Source: SB15 sp964639245 (GTDB lineage: Bacteria; Chloroflexota; Anaerolineae; Aggregatilineales; J027). Taken from it: a stretch of 53,478 nucleotides of DNA. Positions 8,313 to 17,233 of this stretch are shown piece by piece. Location: the NCBI GenBank assembly GCA_964639245.1, contig CAZXCU010000026.1, forward strand, positions 1 to 53,478. Reading direction: 5' to 3'. Numbering within the stretch: the first letter of the stretch is position 1; each line of letters begins with the position of its first letter. Below the pieces are notes generated by a model. The model had not been told where the DNA came from. It did no database searches and saw only the letters and a program-made list of their open reading frames with translations. Made by a program: the position numbers and the translations under genes.

Positions 8313-9047
8313 TTAAGGCGTGGTGGTTTTGTATTGGTCATTGGCAAGCTGCTGGGCTTTTCTTAGCATGGCAACCCCCATCAAAAAAGGCCAAAATACC
8401 CGCACAATATCCATGCCGTCCGCCAAACGGGGAGACTCGGCGACAAAAAAGATAGCAACATCATTAAAGGTCGCAATGGCAATCGCAATTACCATAAACC
8501 AGACCGGCAGCAGGCGTTTTTCGTAGGAAGCCACCACCAGCAAAAGCGGATAAAACGCATACAGAGTCGCAATGCCCATCATGCCAATCGCGTTGAACAG
8601 CACAAAACCAATATAGGCATCTTGAAAAGCAATATCGCCCGCGTCAATCGCCTGGCGGATAAATGGTGTGGCGGTCAAAGTAAAACCGCCGAGCATCAAA
8701 TTGAAGGCAACCCCGACCAGCGCGATACTGGTGGCAACCCAATTCATGAGTTGAATGTGTTCGCTGGCAAAATACAAATGCCATGCCCACACCACGATAA
8801 GCATTGCGCCAGTGGGGACAATCACCGTCAAGACAATCGACATGCTCCATACAAAAGGCGCTTCATTCACAATGTCATAGGTCGTTTCAAACGTATCATA
8901 GGCGGCTTTGGACTCGATACTGCGATAGTCCCCCATAAACGGTTGTGTCAGTACCAGAAAAATCGCCCCAAAAACCACCACCAATTCAATGAAAATTGCG
9001 GTTTGTCCCCCCAGAAACAGCGTGCGAATAACTTGAGAACGGGTCAC
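8313..9047 (-). CDS. Hypothetical multi-pass membrane protein
   Basis: 244 residues with about six hydrophobic helices: roughly 12-35, 67-90, 100-125, 140-170, 178-200 and 212-230. Family not recognised. The start is GTG at 9047, overlapping the TGA of the PIG-L gene (GTGA), so translation is coupled. It ends the trio with PIG-L and a dual-specificity phosphatase, which suggests lipid or envelope chemistry, but no catalytic motif is seen. Confidence 0.75.
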   Translation of the reverse strand: MTRSQVIRTLFLGGQTAIFIELVVVFGAIFLVLTQPFMGDYRSIESKAAYDTFETTYDIVNEAPFVWSMSIVLTVIVPTGAMLIVVWAWHLYFASEHIQLMNWVATSIALVGVAFNLMLGGFTLTATPFIRQAIDAGDIAFQDAYIGFVLFNAIGMMGIATLYAFYPLLLVVASYEKRLLPVWFMVIAIAIATFNDVAIFFVAESPRLADGMDIVRVFWPFLMGVAMLRKAQQLANDQYKTTTP

Positions 9048-9871
9048 ACCGAGACTCCCTCAAACAAATCATTTTCCATGCGTCCCCCCTTGGGAAATTC
9101 AGGGAATGCCCGATACAGCGATTGGCGACGTGAGATGAACCGCCGAACCCAGCGCGGGAAACGGGTGCGCGGGCTAACCTGGCTGGCGTGACACTCCGCC
9201 GCTTCTTGCCAGATGTCCTGATAGCGCAGCACGTTAATCCGCGTCGTCGGGGACATGGCTTTTTCGAGAATCGTCATAAAATCTATATCTTTGTTCACCC
9301 CCATGGCACGCGGATTCTGGCGGCGCAGGCGCATGATGAGGATGAAAAATTGCAACTGACGGCGGGATAGCACCGTATAATACAATTTTTGTGGCTGATA
9401 CCCCGCTTCGTTCCGCAGGTCGTTAAAAGCGCGGGTGGTGGCACGGTGCATAAAAATATGGTCAGGGTGTCCATAACCGCCATACGAATCAAAAGTCATA
9501 ACGACTTGCGGCTGAACTTCGCGCATGATTTCGGTGATTTTGGCGGTGACTTCGTTTTCATCGGCCTGCCACAAACAGTCCGGGTGCTGGTTATGCTCGC
9601 TACCCATCATGCCGCTGTCGCTGTACCCGAGTTTATAGACTTTTTTGAAGCCCAGCACCTGCGAAGCACAGTCCAGTTCGGCATCCCGCACCGCCGCCAC
9701 CGACCCATATTTTTGCAGGTGTTCTTCGGAGATTGTGCCTCTGTCGCCTTGGGTCGCGCAGATGTAATAGACTTCGACTCCCGCCGCCACATATTTGCCG
9801 ATTAACCCGCCTGACCCGAATGCTTCATCATCGGGGTGCGCCAACGCAATCAGGAGTTTTTTAACGCGCAT
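9044..9871 (-). CDS. PIG-L/LmbE family zinc deacetylase
   Basis: About 275 residues. Family motif AHPDDE close to the N-terminus and the GHPDH motif about 120 residues later supply the zinc ligands and catalytic Asp/His. Members remove N-acetyl groups from GlcNAc conjugates (mycothiol/bacillithiol precursors, GlcNAc-PI, glycolipids). ATG 9871 is preferred because AGGTG precedes it; an in-frame GTG at 9877 is the alternative. The gene overlaps the upstream phosphatase by 11 bases. The C-terminal 80 residues are basic and not assignable. The substrate is unknown. Confidence 0.9.
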   Translation of the reverse strand: MRVKKLLIALAHPDDEAFGSGGLIGKYVAAGVEVYYICATQGDRGTISEEHLQKYGSVAAVRDAELDCASQVLGFKKVYKLGYSDSGMMGSEHNQHPDCLWQADENEVTAKITEIMREVQPQVVMTFDSYGGYGHPDHIFMHRATTRAFNDLRNEAGYQPQKLYYTVLSRRQLQFFILIMRLRRQNPRAMGVNKDIDFMTILEKAMSPTTRINVLRYQDIWQEAAECHASQVSPRTRFPRWVRRFISRRQSLYRAFPEFPKGGRMENDLFEGVSV

Positions 9872-10421
9872 TTGCACCTATCGCTTCCGCAAATTGAATT
9901 AAACGTTGTTTCTGGCTGTCCGATTGGCTGATGAACGGACGGCGTTCCCGCAGAAAAGTACGGGCTTGTTCGACAGTCATGCCTTCGCTGACCAGATAGG
10001 CCGCCGCCACCAAGGGCGCACGTCCAACCCCCGCTGCACAGTGAATATACACACTTTCGCCCGCGTCAATGCGTTCTTTGATGAAGGCCGCGCCTTTTTT
10101 CATCTGCTCCACCGTTGGGGAGGTATGGTCAATGGTGGGCAGCCACAAATAATGGTCGGGGTGGATGCCTTTTTCGCGGTCATCCATTTCAACCCGCAAA
10201 TTAACGATGCTGGTCACGCCCAATTTGTTGAGTCTGCGCCAGCCAGAGCGATCTAACTGCGGGCCAACATAGAGTTTGGGCGTAATTTTGACAAAGGGCA
10301 TCAAAACGACCCGAAACGGGGCTGGCACTTGGTCATTAAACCGCGAGAGCGCCCACAGCAGCACCGTCACCGCTTTAGACCGCATCCATTTGGGGTGTGG
10401 AGGAATGGGATTGATAATCAT
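9861..10421 (-). CDS. Dual-specificity protein phosphatase family protein
   Basis: 186 residues. The Cys-based phosphatase signature HCAAGVGRAP has catalytic C128 and R134; D98 (IDHTSPT) is a plausible general acid. An N-terminal hydrophobic patch (about 18-42) may be a membrane anchor or hydrophobic helix. Similar small DSPs act on phosphotyrosine/serine or on phosphatidylglycerol-phosphate. As first gene of the trio with a GlcNAc-type deacetylase and a membrane protein, a phospholipid or glycolipid substrate is possible. Confidence 0.85.
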   Translation of the reverse strand: MIINPIPPHPKWMRSKAVTVLLWALSRFNDQVPAPFRVVLMPFVKITPKLYVGPQLDRSGWRRLNKLGVTSIVNLRVEMDDREKGIHPDHYLWLPTIDHTSPTVEQMKKGAAFIKERIDAGESVYIHCAAGVGRAPLVAAAYLVSEGMTVEQARTFLRERRPFISQSDSQKQRLIQFAEAIGANAR

Positions 10422-10542
10422 AGGTTTGGTTTTGTGTGTTTTTTTGCGTCCGTTGTCATGTTACCACATTTTGCCTATGACTCCCCTACCGACCATACCA
10501 ACTTATTGAACTTTCAGTACAATCATGCGCCGGAGGAATTTT
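10422..10542. other. Divergent intergenic spacer
   Basis: 121 bases between the minus-strand phosphatase trio and the plus-strand DUF3048 gene. It must contain promoters for both directions, but no convincing -35/-10 pair was found. GGAGG at 10532-10536 is the ribosome binding site for ATG 10543. Confidence 0.5.
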
Positions 10543-11919
10543 ATGCGGCATCGTTTACTCATTTCATTCAGTTTGATTGTGGTTATCGGCGCGGCGTTGG
10601 GCATCAGCGCTCAAGCCAGTCCCGGTCAACAAGACACCCCGACTCTCATTCCAACCAATACCCCGCGTGGCACTGAAGTCACCGGACAGGTGGCAACCAC
10701 GACCCCCACCGCCAGCCCTTTGCCATCCGAAACACCGACAGAACTTTTCACCGACACGCCTACCATTACGCCGACAACCATCGGGCCGCGTGAATTTCCC
10801 GAAAATTACAACCCCCTCACCGGACTGCCCTATCCAAGTGAAGAAGCACGTAACCGCCGCACCTTGATTTTGAAGGTCAGCAATTTTCCTGAAGTGGTGC
10901 GCCCGCAGTATGGGCTGAGTTTTGCCGATATTGTGTATGAATATGAAGTCGAAGGCGGGGTGACTCGTTTTGCCGCGCTGTATCGCAGTCAAAGCCCTGA
11001 AATGGTCGGCAGCATCCGTTCTGCCCGTCTGATGGATTTGGAACTGGTCAATATTTATCAAGCGATGTTGGGTTATAGCGGCTCAAATGATTGGATTCGT
11101 GAATTTGTGCTGGCTTCGGACTGGAAATGGCGGGCGATGAGTCCGCAAATCGGGGTCAACTGTCCGTCGTTTTGTCGGATTCGCTGGGATGACCGCCCCT
11201 TTGAACATACCCTTTTTGCCAATACGGTGGCTATCTGGCAAGAAGCCGAACGCCGTGATGTCAACGATGGCATGATTGCGACGGGCTTGGCCTTTGACGA
11301 AACACCGGACGCAGGCGGCGAAACCGCGAATGATATTGAAATTGATTGGTACAGTGACCGTTCCCTGACACGCTGGCAGTACAACCCCGACGACAACAAA
11401 TATTACCGTTGGGACAGTGGTTTGCCGCACCTCGACGCAACCACGGGCGAACAACTCAGCGCCGATAATGTGGTGATTATCGAGGTGTACCATGTTGACC
11501 GCCCCGATGTGTATGAATCAGAAATTGGCGGGTTGGCGGTGGAACATCAAATCTGGGGAACGGGCGGAGCATGGGTTTTCCGCGATGGACGCTGGTACAA
11601 GGGCGAATGGTATCGCAATCGGGAACGCGGCGGATTGTATCTGCGCTACATAGACGAAAATGACACCCCCATCATGCTCCGTCCGGGGCAAACTTGGATT
11701 GAAGTCGTGCGGAAGTTTATCCCTGATAACAAACAACCCCTCTGGAGCGTGACCATCCGCGAAGACCAAGTGGATGTACAAGCCACCGCCATTGTGCAAA
11801 GCGACAATTTAACGGCTGTTCCCGCCGCTACCCAGACTCAATTTGCGGAATGGTATGGCAGCCCCACGCCTTCCCAAACATGGACTCCCACCCCAACGGG
11901 AACATGGCAGGTGAATTAA
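10543..11919 (+). CDS. Exported DUF3048 domain protein (YerB-like)
   Basis: 458 residues from ATG 10543, chosen over an ATG 18 bases upstream because GGAGG sits six bases before it. Signal peptide at 1-25 (ending ISAQA), then a Thr/Pro-rich linker to about 85. The two halves of DUF3048 follow: NPLTGLP ... FADIVYEYEVEGGVTRF ... VGSIRSAR, and a C-terminal half with DVYESEIGG, GGAWVFRDGRWYKG and LRPGQTW. Family members are extracytoplasmic proteins of unknown function, common in Firmicutes and Chloroflexota. A strong terminator follows. Confidence 0.9.
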   Translation: MRHRLLISFSLIVVIGAALGISAQASPGQQDTPTLIPTNTPRGTEVTGQVATTTPTASPLPSETPTELFTDTPTITPTTIGPREFPENYNPLTGLPYPSEEARNRRTLILKVSNFPEVVRPQYGLSFADIVYEYEVEGGVTRFAALYRSQSPEMVGSIRSARLMDLELVNIYQAMLGYSGSNDWIREFVLASDWKWRAMSPQIGVNCPSFCRIRWDDRPFEHTLFANTVAIWQEAERRDVNDGMIATGLAFDETPDAGGETANDIEIDWYSDRSLTRWQYNPDDNKYYRWDSGLPHLDATTGEQLSADNVVIIEVYHVDRPDVYESEIGGLAVEHQIWGTGGAWVFRDGRWYKGEWYRNRERGGLYLRYIDENDTPIMLRPGQTWIEVVRKFIPDNKQPLWSVTIREDQVDVQATAIVQSDNLTAVPAATQTQFAEWYGSPTPSQTWTPTPTGTWQVN

Positions 11920-11923
11920 ACAC

Positions 11924-11951
11924 AAAAGGGCAGAACATGACTGCCCTTTTT
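11924..11951 (+). terminator. Rho-independent terminator after the DUF3048 gene
   Basis: Perfect 10-bp stem AAAAGGGCAG/CTGCCCTTTT with a seven-base loop and a T-rich tail, starting five bases after the stop codon. Confidence 0.9.
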
Positions 11952-12001
11952 ATTACTTTGCAGTACCATTAGGACAGATTCTTAGCATGGGAAAATTGAC
12001 C

Positions 12002-13144
12002 ATGAGTAAAGTACGCGCTGCATTACTTTTTTTACTGATTCTGACCACCCCCAGCCTGTTTGCTCAGGAGACTCCGCCCGTCGCAGGCAATCCTGAACAA
12101 ACCGCGCTCAATTTTTACACGGATTTGTTGACCGCCGATGCCGAAAGTTACGGCCTGATTGCGTCGTATTTTTGCCCCGACGTTCTCTACCGGGAATCGG
12201 AGTATCGGGCTTTAGTCCGTGCGCGAAGTGGCGGCACAGTGGATGTCAGCAATCTTCAGGTAAGTGTTGAACCCACGATTCCCAATGAAGCCGAATTAAC
12301 GATTTCCGGGACAGTCACCGCCAGCGATGGCACCTTGATTGAACTGCCCACCGAACCGATGCGAATGGTTGAAAATGGCGGGCAGTGGTTCGTTTGCCCT
12401 CCGAATCCGCCCGCGCTCGTCATCAGCCCTACCGATTTAGCCCTCACGCCGGACACCGCCGAAGCCACCGTTAATCTGTTTTACACGGCCTTTTACACGG
12501 GCGATACCGAAACACTGGCAGGGGTCGTCTGCGCCCATCAACGGAATGACTTAAGCCAGATTTCCTCAGAACGTTACGGCGCGGGGCGGTTTTTGCTGAA
12601 TTTGGAAAATGATTGGCGTATCCTCGAATTAACCCCGGCGGGCTACGATTTAAGCATCCAGACGGGTGGGTCGCTGCGAGTCAATCGGGATGACGGCGCG
12701 ATTATCGCTTTGCAAGACCGCGCAGATTTTCCTGACGCGCATCTTGTTCGGGAAGATGGCTGGAAGTTCTGCGGCGGCTACCGCGAAGTCGAACGGGCTG
12801 CACGCGGTTTTTTGCTCGGCTTTTATCGCTATCGTACCGAAGAAATTGCCCAGTTTGCCTGCCGTGAATATCAGGAAGCCTTAATTGAAGCGGCGCAGGG
12901 ATGGAGTCAGCGTGATATTCAAGAACTTCGCACCCCGCCCGACTTTTACAACCCATCCCTTGGCGCAGCGCTGCTCACCGCAACAGAAGCCGAAGTGGGG
13001 AATCTTGAACAAACCATCCTTTTGTTCAGCAGCAACGAAGTGTTGACCCCCGCACAAGATTTTGGTTCAACCGCCGCATTAATTGTGGAGGACAATCGCT
13101 GGAAATGGTGTCAGCTTCCCCAAACAGACGAGGAGGCGGAGTAA
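12002..13144 (+). CDS. Exported protein with three NTF2-like repeats
   Basis: About 380 residues with a signal peptide (MSKVRAALLFLLILTTPSLFA). An in-frame ATG at 11987 is equally possible; 12002 has GGGA eight bases upstream. The mature protein appears to have three similar units of about 110 residues, each starting with a helix of the type A-N-FY--(L/F)Y-GD and a conserved cysteine (FCPD, VCAH, ACRE), as in NTF2/DUF4878-like folds. Function unknown. It is followed directly by a lipoprotein with one similar unit (TAATG overlap), so the two likely form an operon and derive from the same domain. Confidence 0.75.
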   Translation: MSKVRAALLFLLILTTPSLFAQETPPVAGNPEQTALNFYTDLLTADAESYGLIASYFCPDVLYRESEYRALVRARSGGTVDVSNLQVSVEPTIPNEAELTISGTVTASDGTLIELPTEPMRMVENGGQWFVCPPNPPALVISPTDLALTPDTAEATVNLFYTAFYTGDTETLAGVVCAHQRNDLSQISSERYGAGRFLLNLENDWRILELTPAGYDLSIQTGGSLRVNRDDGAIIALQDRADFPDAHLVREDGWKFCGGYREVERAARGFLLGFYRYRTEEIAQFACREYQEALIEAAQGWSQRDIQELRTPPDFYNPSLGAALLTATEAEVGNLEQTILLFSSNEVLTPAQDFGSTAALIVEDNRWKWCQLPQTDEEAE

Positions 13145-13590
13145 TGCGCGGGTGGGTGCTGCTGCTGCTGTTCGGCATTTTGCTGACCGCTTGCGAGGAA
13201 AAATCCGAGCCTGACCCCGGCGACCCGATTCCGAATGCGGTGGCGGGTATGGAGGCCATTTACGCGGGCGATTTTACCGCCATGAATACCTATGTTTGCA
13301 AAGAAATTATTATCAGCTTGCGCGGCAGTGTGGCAGAGCAGCAAGCCCAACTCGGCGGGCGGATTGACCTCTCCCAGACGCAGTTTACGGTTGCCCAAGA
13401 ACTTAAGGATGATTTGCTCTACATTCGTGTCACGGGTGATTACGCGATTTGGACAGGCCAAGCGGCACAAGTCTATAGCACGAATGACGTGGGCGCGATT
13501 CTGCTGTTGATGGAAGCACGGGACGGCAAATGGCAAATCTGCGATATTGAAGCGGAATCTGTTGCCCAACCACAAACAGAAGGTAATTAA
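13144..13590 (+). CDS. Small lipoprotein with one NTF2-like unit
   Basis: 148 residues. The lipobox LLTAC gives lipidated Cys at about residue 17. The start is the ATG overlapping the upstream TAA, preceded by GGAGGCGGAG. The mature domain has the same pattern as the upstream repeat protein: a short helix, GDF-AMN-YVCKE, then beta strands (LLYIRVTGDYA). Probably anchored on the outer face of the cytoplasmic membrane. No known function. Confidence 0.75.
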   Translation: MRGWVLLLLFGILLTACEEKSEPDPGDPIPNAVAGMEAIYAGDFTAMNTYVCKEIIISLRGSVAEQQAQLGGRIDLSQTQFTVAQELKDDLLYIRVTGDYAIWTGQAAQVYSTNDVGAILLLMEARDGKWQICDIEAESVAQPQTEGN

Positions 13591-13600
13591 CTCAATGTGG

Positions 13601-13656
13601 TATAAGCCTTGTGGTAATTTTTAAGTTATAACATAAAATATATCATAAGGCTTATA
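13601..13656. repeat. Inverted repeat around the probable promoter of the DUF262 gene
   Basis: Perfect 10-bp arms TATAAGCCTT (13601-13610) and AAGGCTTATA (13647-13656) separated by 36 very AT-rich bases. The right arm ends 19 bases before the DUF262 ATG, so the pair may be an operator flanking the promoter. It is also near the left edge of the AT-rich insert. Confidence 0.6.
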
Positions 13657-13674
13657 TTTTATCTGGAGATTCCC

Positions 13675-15321
13675 ATGAACGCTACTGAAACAAAATTACA
13701 GAGATTGTTGGAAGGTACACAACAATATGTTATTCCACTATTTCAAAGAGTATATAGTTGGGATAAAAAGAATTGGGATGAACTTTGGCGTGATTTGTTA
13801 GATGTCTATGAAGCTGAAAATACTCAAGAACATTTCATGGGTGCCATTGTTACTATGCCTATTGACATGCTACCTCATGGTGTTAGCAAGTATTTGCTAA
13901 TAGATGGACAGCAAAGATTAACAACTATCTTTGTTATTTTAGCTGCTATACGAGATTTAACAGTAGGTAAAAGCGAACTTGCCGACCAAATTAATGAATT
14001 ATATTTGATAAATAAATGGGGAAAGGGCGATAACAGACTTAAGCTATTGCCAACAGATGCTGACAAAGAAGCCTTCATAGATATTATTGATAGAAGGCAT
14101 AATCCAGAAAGTCACTTTAAAGATTTGTACACCTTCTTCAAAAAGAAACTCAGTGGAAATGATAACGAGGACAAACCTATAGATTTAAGTAAATTTCAAA
14201 ACGACATAATGCAACAACTTACATTTGTTAGTGTCGTTTTAAATGCAAATGACAGTCCTTACAGAATTTTCTACAGCCTAAATGGTACAGGACAACCACT
14301 TACGCAAGCCGATTTGGTGCGTAATCATTTTTTTATGCACATTCCTAGTACAGAAGACCAAAAAACTGCTTACCACGATGTATGGCTTCCAATGCAATCA
14401 TCACTAGGGGAAAAATTAACCGAGTTCATGTGGTACTACATTATAAAAGATGGAACATATGTGCGTCAAAGTGGTATATATGATGTGCTTAGAGCAAGTA
14501 CAGAAGGAACAAGCCCCAACGAAATTGTCAACAAATTGCTCGATATGTATACTTATCATGAACATTATCTAAAACTAATAACCCCTGAAAAAGAAGAAAA
14601 TCCACAAATACGCAAACGTTTGAAGCGTATAAACAAGTGGGAAATCAACACAGCATATCCCTTCTTATTAAATATATATGGTCAATATATGGAAAATAAA
14701 TTATCACAAGACGATATGTGTGATATATTAGATTTAATAGAATCATTCGTAGTAAGACGCTTCTTCTGCCGTATACACACTAACGCACTTAATAAGTATT
14801 TCACGGCGATGTATCGAGCTATAGAACCAAGCAACGGTCAGCTAGTAGGTGCCGCTTATGACTTTCTCTTATCGAGGCAGTTTCCCTCTGATGAACAATT
14901 TTTAAGTGCTTGGGAAAGATTTCCTATCTATGCCAGTGGAACTTCAAAAACCCGGCATATTCTTGAATCCCTAGAGGAAATGATTTATACAAATAACGAG
15001 CCAGTGAATATGGATCACAGTCGTATAACAATAGAACACATTATGCCACAAAACTTAAATGAGCAGTGGAAATCAACTCTTGGAGAAGATGCTACAAGTG
15101 TTCACGCCACTTACCTTCATACTATAGGAAATTTAACGTTAAGCGGTCTAAATGAAGCTATGGGAGATATTTCCTTTGAAGATAAAAGACAGTTCTTTGC
15201 GAAAAGCAATTTTGCCTTGAATAAACAAATTTGTGAATATAATCACTGGAACAAAGAAGAAATAATAGAACGTTCAAGGAAACTTGGGGAAATTGCTTTA
15301 CAAATATGGCGTAGGCCGTAA
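13675..15321 (+). CDS. DUF262/DUF1524 protein (GmrSD-like, probable type IV restriction)
   Basis: 548 residues. N-terminal DUF262 (ParB/sulfiredoxin-like) domain with IPLFQRVYSW at about 20-29 and the signature DGQQRLTT at 77-84, which in GmrS-type proteins drives nucleotide hydrolysis. C-terminal DUF1524 HNH-type nuclease domain with TIEHIMPQ near residue 455 and IGNLTLSG near 485. GmrSD-type enzymes cut modified phage DNA. The gene is far more AT-rich and uses different codons (TTA, AGA, ATA) than all neighbours, a sign of horizontal transfer. It is a single fused gene rather than a split pair. GGAG precedes the ATG. No toxin, methylase or integrase lies beside it. Confidence 0.88.
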   Translation: MNATETKLQRLLEGTQQYVIPLFQRVYSWDKKNWDELWRDLLDVYEAENTQEHFMGAIVTMPIDMLPHGVSKYLLIDGQQRLTTIFVILAAIRDLTVGKSELADQINELYLINKWGKGDNRLKLLPTDADKEAFIDIIDRRHNPESHFKDLYTFFKKKLSGNDNEDKPIDLSKFQNDIMQQLTFVSVVLNANDSPYRIFYSLNGTGQPLTQADLVRNHFFMHIPSTEDQKTAYHDVWLPMQSSLGEKLTEFMWYYIIKDGTYVRQSGIYDVLRASTEGTSPNEIVNKLLDMYTYHEHYLKLITPEKEENPQIRKRLKRINKWEINTAYPFLLNIYGQYMENKLSQDDMCDILDLIESFVVRRFFCRIHTNALNKYFTAMYRAIEPSNGQLVGAAYDFLLSRQFPSDEQFLSAWERFPIYASGTSKTRHILESLEEMIYTNNEPVNMDHSRITIEHIMPQNLNEQWKSTLGEDATSVHATYLHTIGNLTLSGLNEAMGDISFEDKRQFFAKSNFALNKQICEYNHWNKEEIIERSRKLGEIALQIWRRP

Positions 15322-15327
15322 ATAAAT

Positions 15328-15978
15328 ATGTCTCTTTATTTACTTCAGATGCCCCTCGGCGCACTCCAAACCAACTGCTATCTGGTGGCGGATACCGACA
15401 CCCAAGATGCGGTGATTATTGACCCTGCCGCCAACGCCCCCGTGATTCTGGAACAGGCCAAGCCGTTTCGGGTGCATGAAATTTTGCTGACTCATGCCCA
15501 TTTTGACCATGTGATTGCCAGCAAACCTGTCAAGGATGCGCTGAATGTTCCGATGCGGGTGCATCAAAATGAAGTTGCTCAACTGCAAGCCATGCCACAG
15601 CGTGCCAGACTTTTCGGCATTGATGCACCGGACGAAGCGGCGGTGCCGGATGTATTCCTCAATCATGGTGATGGGCTGGATTTTGGGACGCTACATTTTG
15701 AAGTCCGCTTCACACCCGGACATTCACCGGGGCATGTGATTTTTGTTATGCCCGAACACAAAATCGCTTTTGTCGGGGATTGTATTTTTAACAATGGCAT
15801 CGGGCGAACCGATTTGCCCGGTGCAGATACGCGGACACTCAAAAAAAGCATTGTCCAGCAGATTTTGACCTTAAACGATGATTTTACGCTCTGCCCCGGT
15901 CATGGCCCGACCACGACGGTAGGGCAGGAAAAAGCCCACAGCATTTATCTTGCCGACCTGCTGCAATTTCCAGACTAG
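15328..15978 (+). CDS. Metallo-beta-lactamase fold hydrolase (glyoxalase II-like)
   Basis: 216 residues. Zinc ligands: THAHFDH (H56, H58, D60, H61), H132 region (GHSPGH), D151 and H192 (PGHGP). The N-terminus PLGALQTNCYLV is typical of the YcbL/GloB-like group that hydrolyses thioesters such as S-lactoylglutathione analogues. The start lies six bases after the DUF262 stop and has no clear ribosome binding site; the first few codons still look AT-rich, so the insert may have replaced the native upstream region and this gene may now depend on read-through. Confidence 0.9.
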   Translation: MSLYLLQMPLGALQTNCYLVADTDTQDAVIIDPAANAPVILEQAKPFRVHEILLTHAHFDHVIASKPVKDALNVPMRVHQNEVAQLQAMPQRARLFGIDAPDEAAVPDVFLNHGDGLDFGTLHFEVRFTPGHSPGHVIFVMPEHKIAFVGDCIFNNGIGRTDLPGADTRTLKKSIVQQILTLNDDFTLCPGHGPTTTVGQEKAHSIYLADLLQFPD

Positions 15979-15995
15979 AAAGGGATGAACAACCA

Positions 15996-16748
15996 ATGCG
16001 TTTAGCGGTACTTTCGGATATTCATGGCAATTTGCGGGCGCTCCAAGCGGTGCTGGCAGATTTAGACTCGGCAGGTGGGGCTGACCTGACATGGGTGCTG
16101 GGCGATTTAGCCGCGTTTGGCCCCGAACCCTCGGAATGTGTCAAAATGGTACGCGAACTGCCAAACGCCAAAGTCATTCAGGGCAACACAGACCGCTATC
16201 TTTCGACGGGGGTACGGCCTCGCATGGGCAAAATCACCGAAGAAAATTGGCCTGCCCGCGCCACCCAAACCCGCGAACGGGATGCCTGTTTTACATGGGC
16301 ATTGGAACGGATGACTTGGGAGGACATGAAATACCTCCAAGAACTGGGAACAGATTTGTGGCATGAAGTGGAGGACTTCGGTTGGGTGATTGGCTTCCAT
16401 GCCATTCCGGGTGATGATGAAGGTACCCTCCTCCCCGATACGCCAGACCATGAAGTGCGGGACGCGCTGCTTGACCGTGAAGGCCGTGTAGCGTTGGGGG
16501 GCCATACCCATGTGGCGATGAATCGGGAGGTGGGCGCTTGGCGCATGATTAATCCGGGCAGCATCGGCTTTCCTTTTGATGGCGACCCCCGCGCCGCTTA
16601 TGCGATCTTGACCTTTGAAAACGGCGAACTTCACGTAGAATTGCGCCGTGTAAGCTATGATATTGAGGGGGCAGTTCAGGCGTTAGCCACAGGCAATTTC
16701 CCTTGGTTGGAATTGATGGCACGCCGTTTAAGAAATGCACAACAATAA
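15996..16748 (+). CDS. Calcineurin-like metallophosphoesterase (YfcE/DUF2 group)
   Basis: 250 residues. Metal-binding motifs in order: D-I-H-G-N (SDIHGN, residues 8-13), GD (LGDLAAFGP), GNTD near 65, H at the FHA position and GGHTH near 165. Such proteins hydrolyse phosphodiesters or phosphomonoesters; the substrate is unknown. 17 bases after the MBL gene and overlapping the next gene by 14 bases, so the three are probably co-transcribed. Confidence 0.9.
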   Translation: MRLAVLSDIHGNLRALQAVLADLDSAGGADLTWVLGDLAAFGPEPSECVKMVRELPNAKVIQGNTDRYLSTGVRPRMGKITEENWPARATQTRERDACFTWALERMTWEDMKYLQELGTDLWHEVEDFGWVIGFHAIPGDDEGTLLPDTPDHEVRDALLDREGRVALGGHTHVAMNREVGAWRMINPGSIGFPFDGDPRAAYAILTFENGELHVELRRVSYDIEGAVQALATGNFPWLELMARRLRNAQQ

Positions 16749-17208
16749 TGCTCGATTAGAGAGCATCCTCCACCAGTTAAAAATTCCATCCACCGCCACA
16801 CCGCGCCTGCTGAATATCGGGTGCGGTGCATTTGTGGAATCGGCCCTGCTACGCGAGTTCTTCCCCGCTTGGACGATCATTGGCTTGGATATTATGCGCC
16901 TCAAGAAAAAATCGGTCTGGCAGGTACAGGCCGATGCCGTCCATCTTCCGTTTGCGTGTACTTTTGGCCTCATCTTGATCCGTCACCCCGACGTGAATAA
17001 ATATCCTGAACGCTGGAAAGCCGTTCTTGAAAATTTGCCGCATTTTTTGGATGGTATCCTGCTGGTGACAACCTACACCTTTGATGAACTGAGCTTTGTC
17101 CGGGGTTGCACCCATCTCCCCCAAACCTTGATTTCTGAGCAACGTCTTTCCGCCGTTCCCTTTGCCGGCGAAGATAAATTTTTTGTGGCGTATGCGCGTG
17201 GCTCTTGA
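16735..17208 (+). CDS. Small class I SAM-dependent methyltransferase-like protein
   Basis: 157 residues. SAM-binding motif I LLNIGCGAF near residues 25-33, acidic motif II IIGLDI near 49, and QADAVHLPF as motif III. It is shorter than most class I enzymes (about 200-250) and lacks an obvious substrate domain. It overlaps the phosphoesterase gene by 14 bases. The target is unknown. Confidence 0.72.
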   Translation: MHNNNARLESILHQLKIPSTATPRLLNIGCGAFVESALLREFFPAWTIIGLDIMRLKKKSVWQVQADAVHLPFACTFGLILIRHPDVNKYPERWKAVLENLPHFLDGILLVTTYTFDELSFVRGCTHLPQTLISEQRLSAVPFAGEDKFFVAYARGS

Positions 17209-17233
17209 ATCTCGCCCTTAAAAACGTCACAAT
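17205..17233 (+). promoter_or_regulatory. Probable promoter of the GH13 gene
   Basis: -35 TTGAAT (17205-17210), 17-bp spacer, -10 CACAAT (17228-17233), each matching 4 of 6 consensus bases. The palindrome 17234-17253 follows directly. Confidence 0.5.

Noticed and set aside
8622..9191. 189-codon plus-strand frame
   Set aside because: Spans the junction of two overlapping minus-strand genes; composition is shadow-like and no start signal exists.
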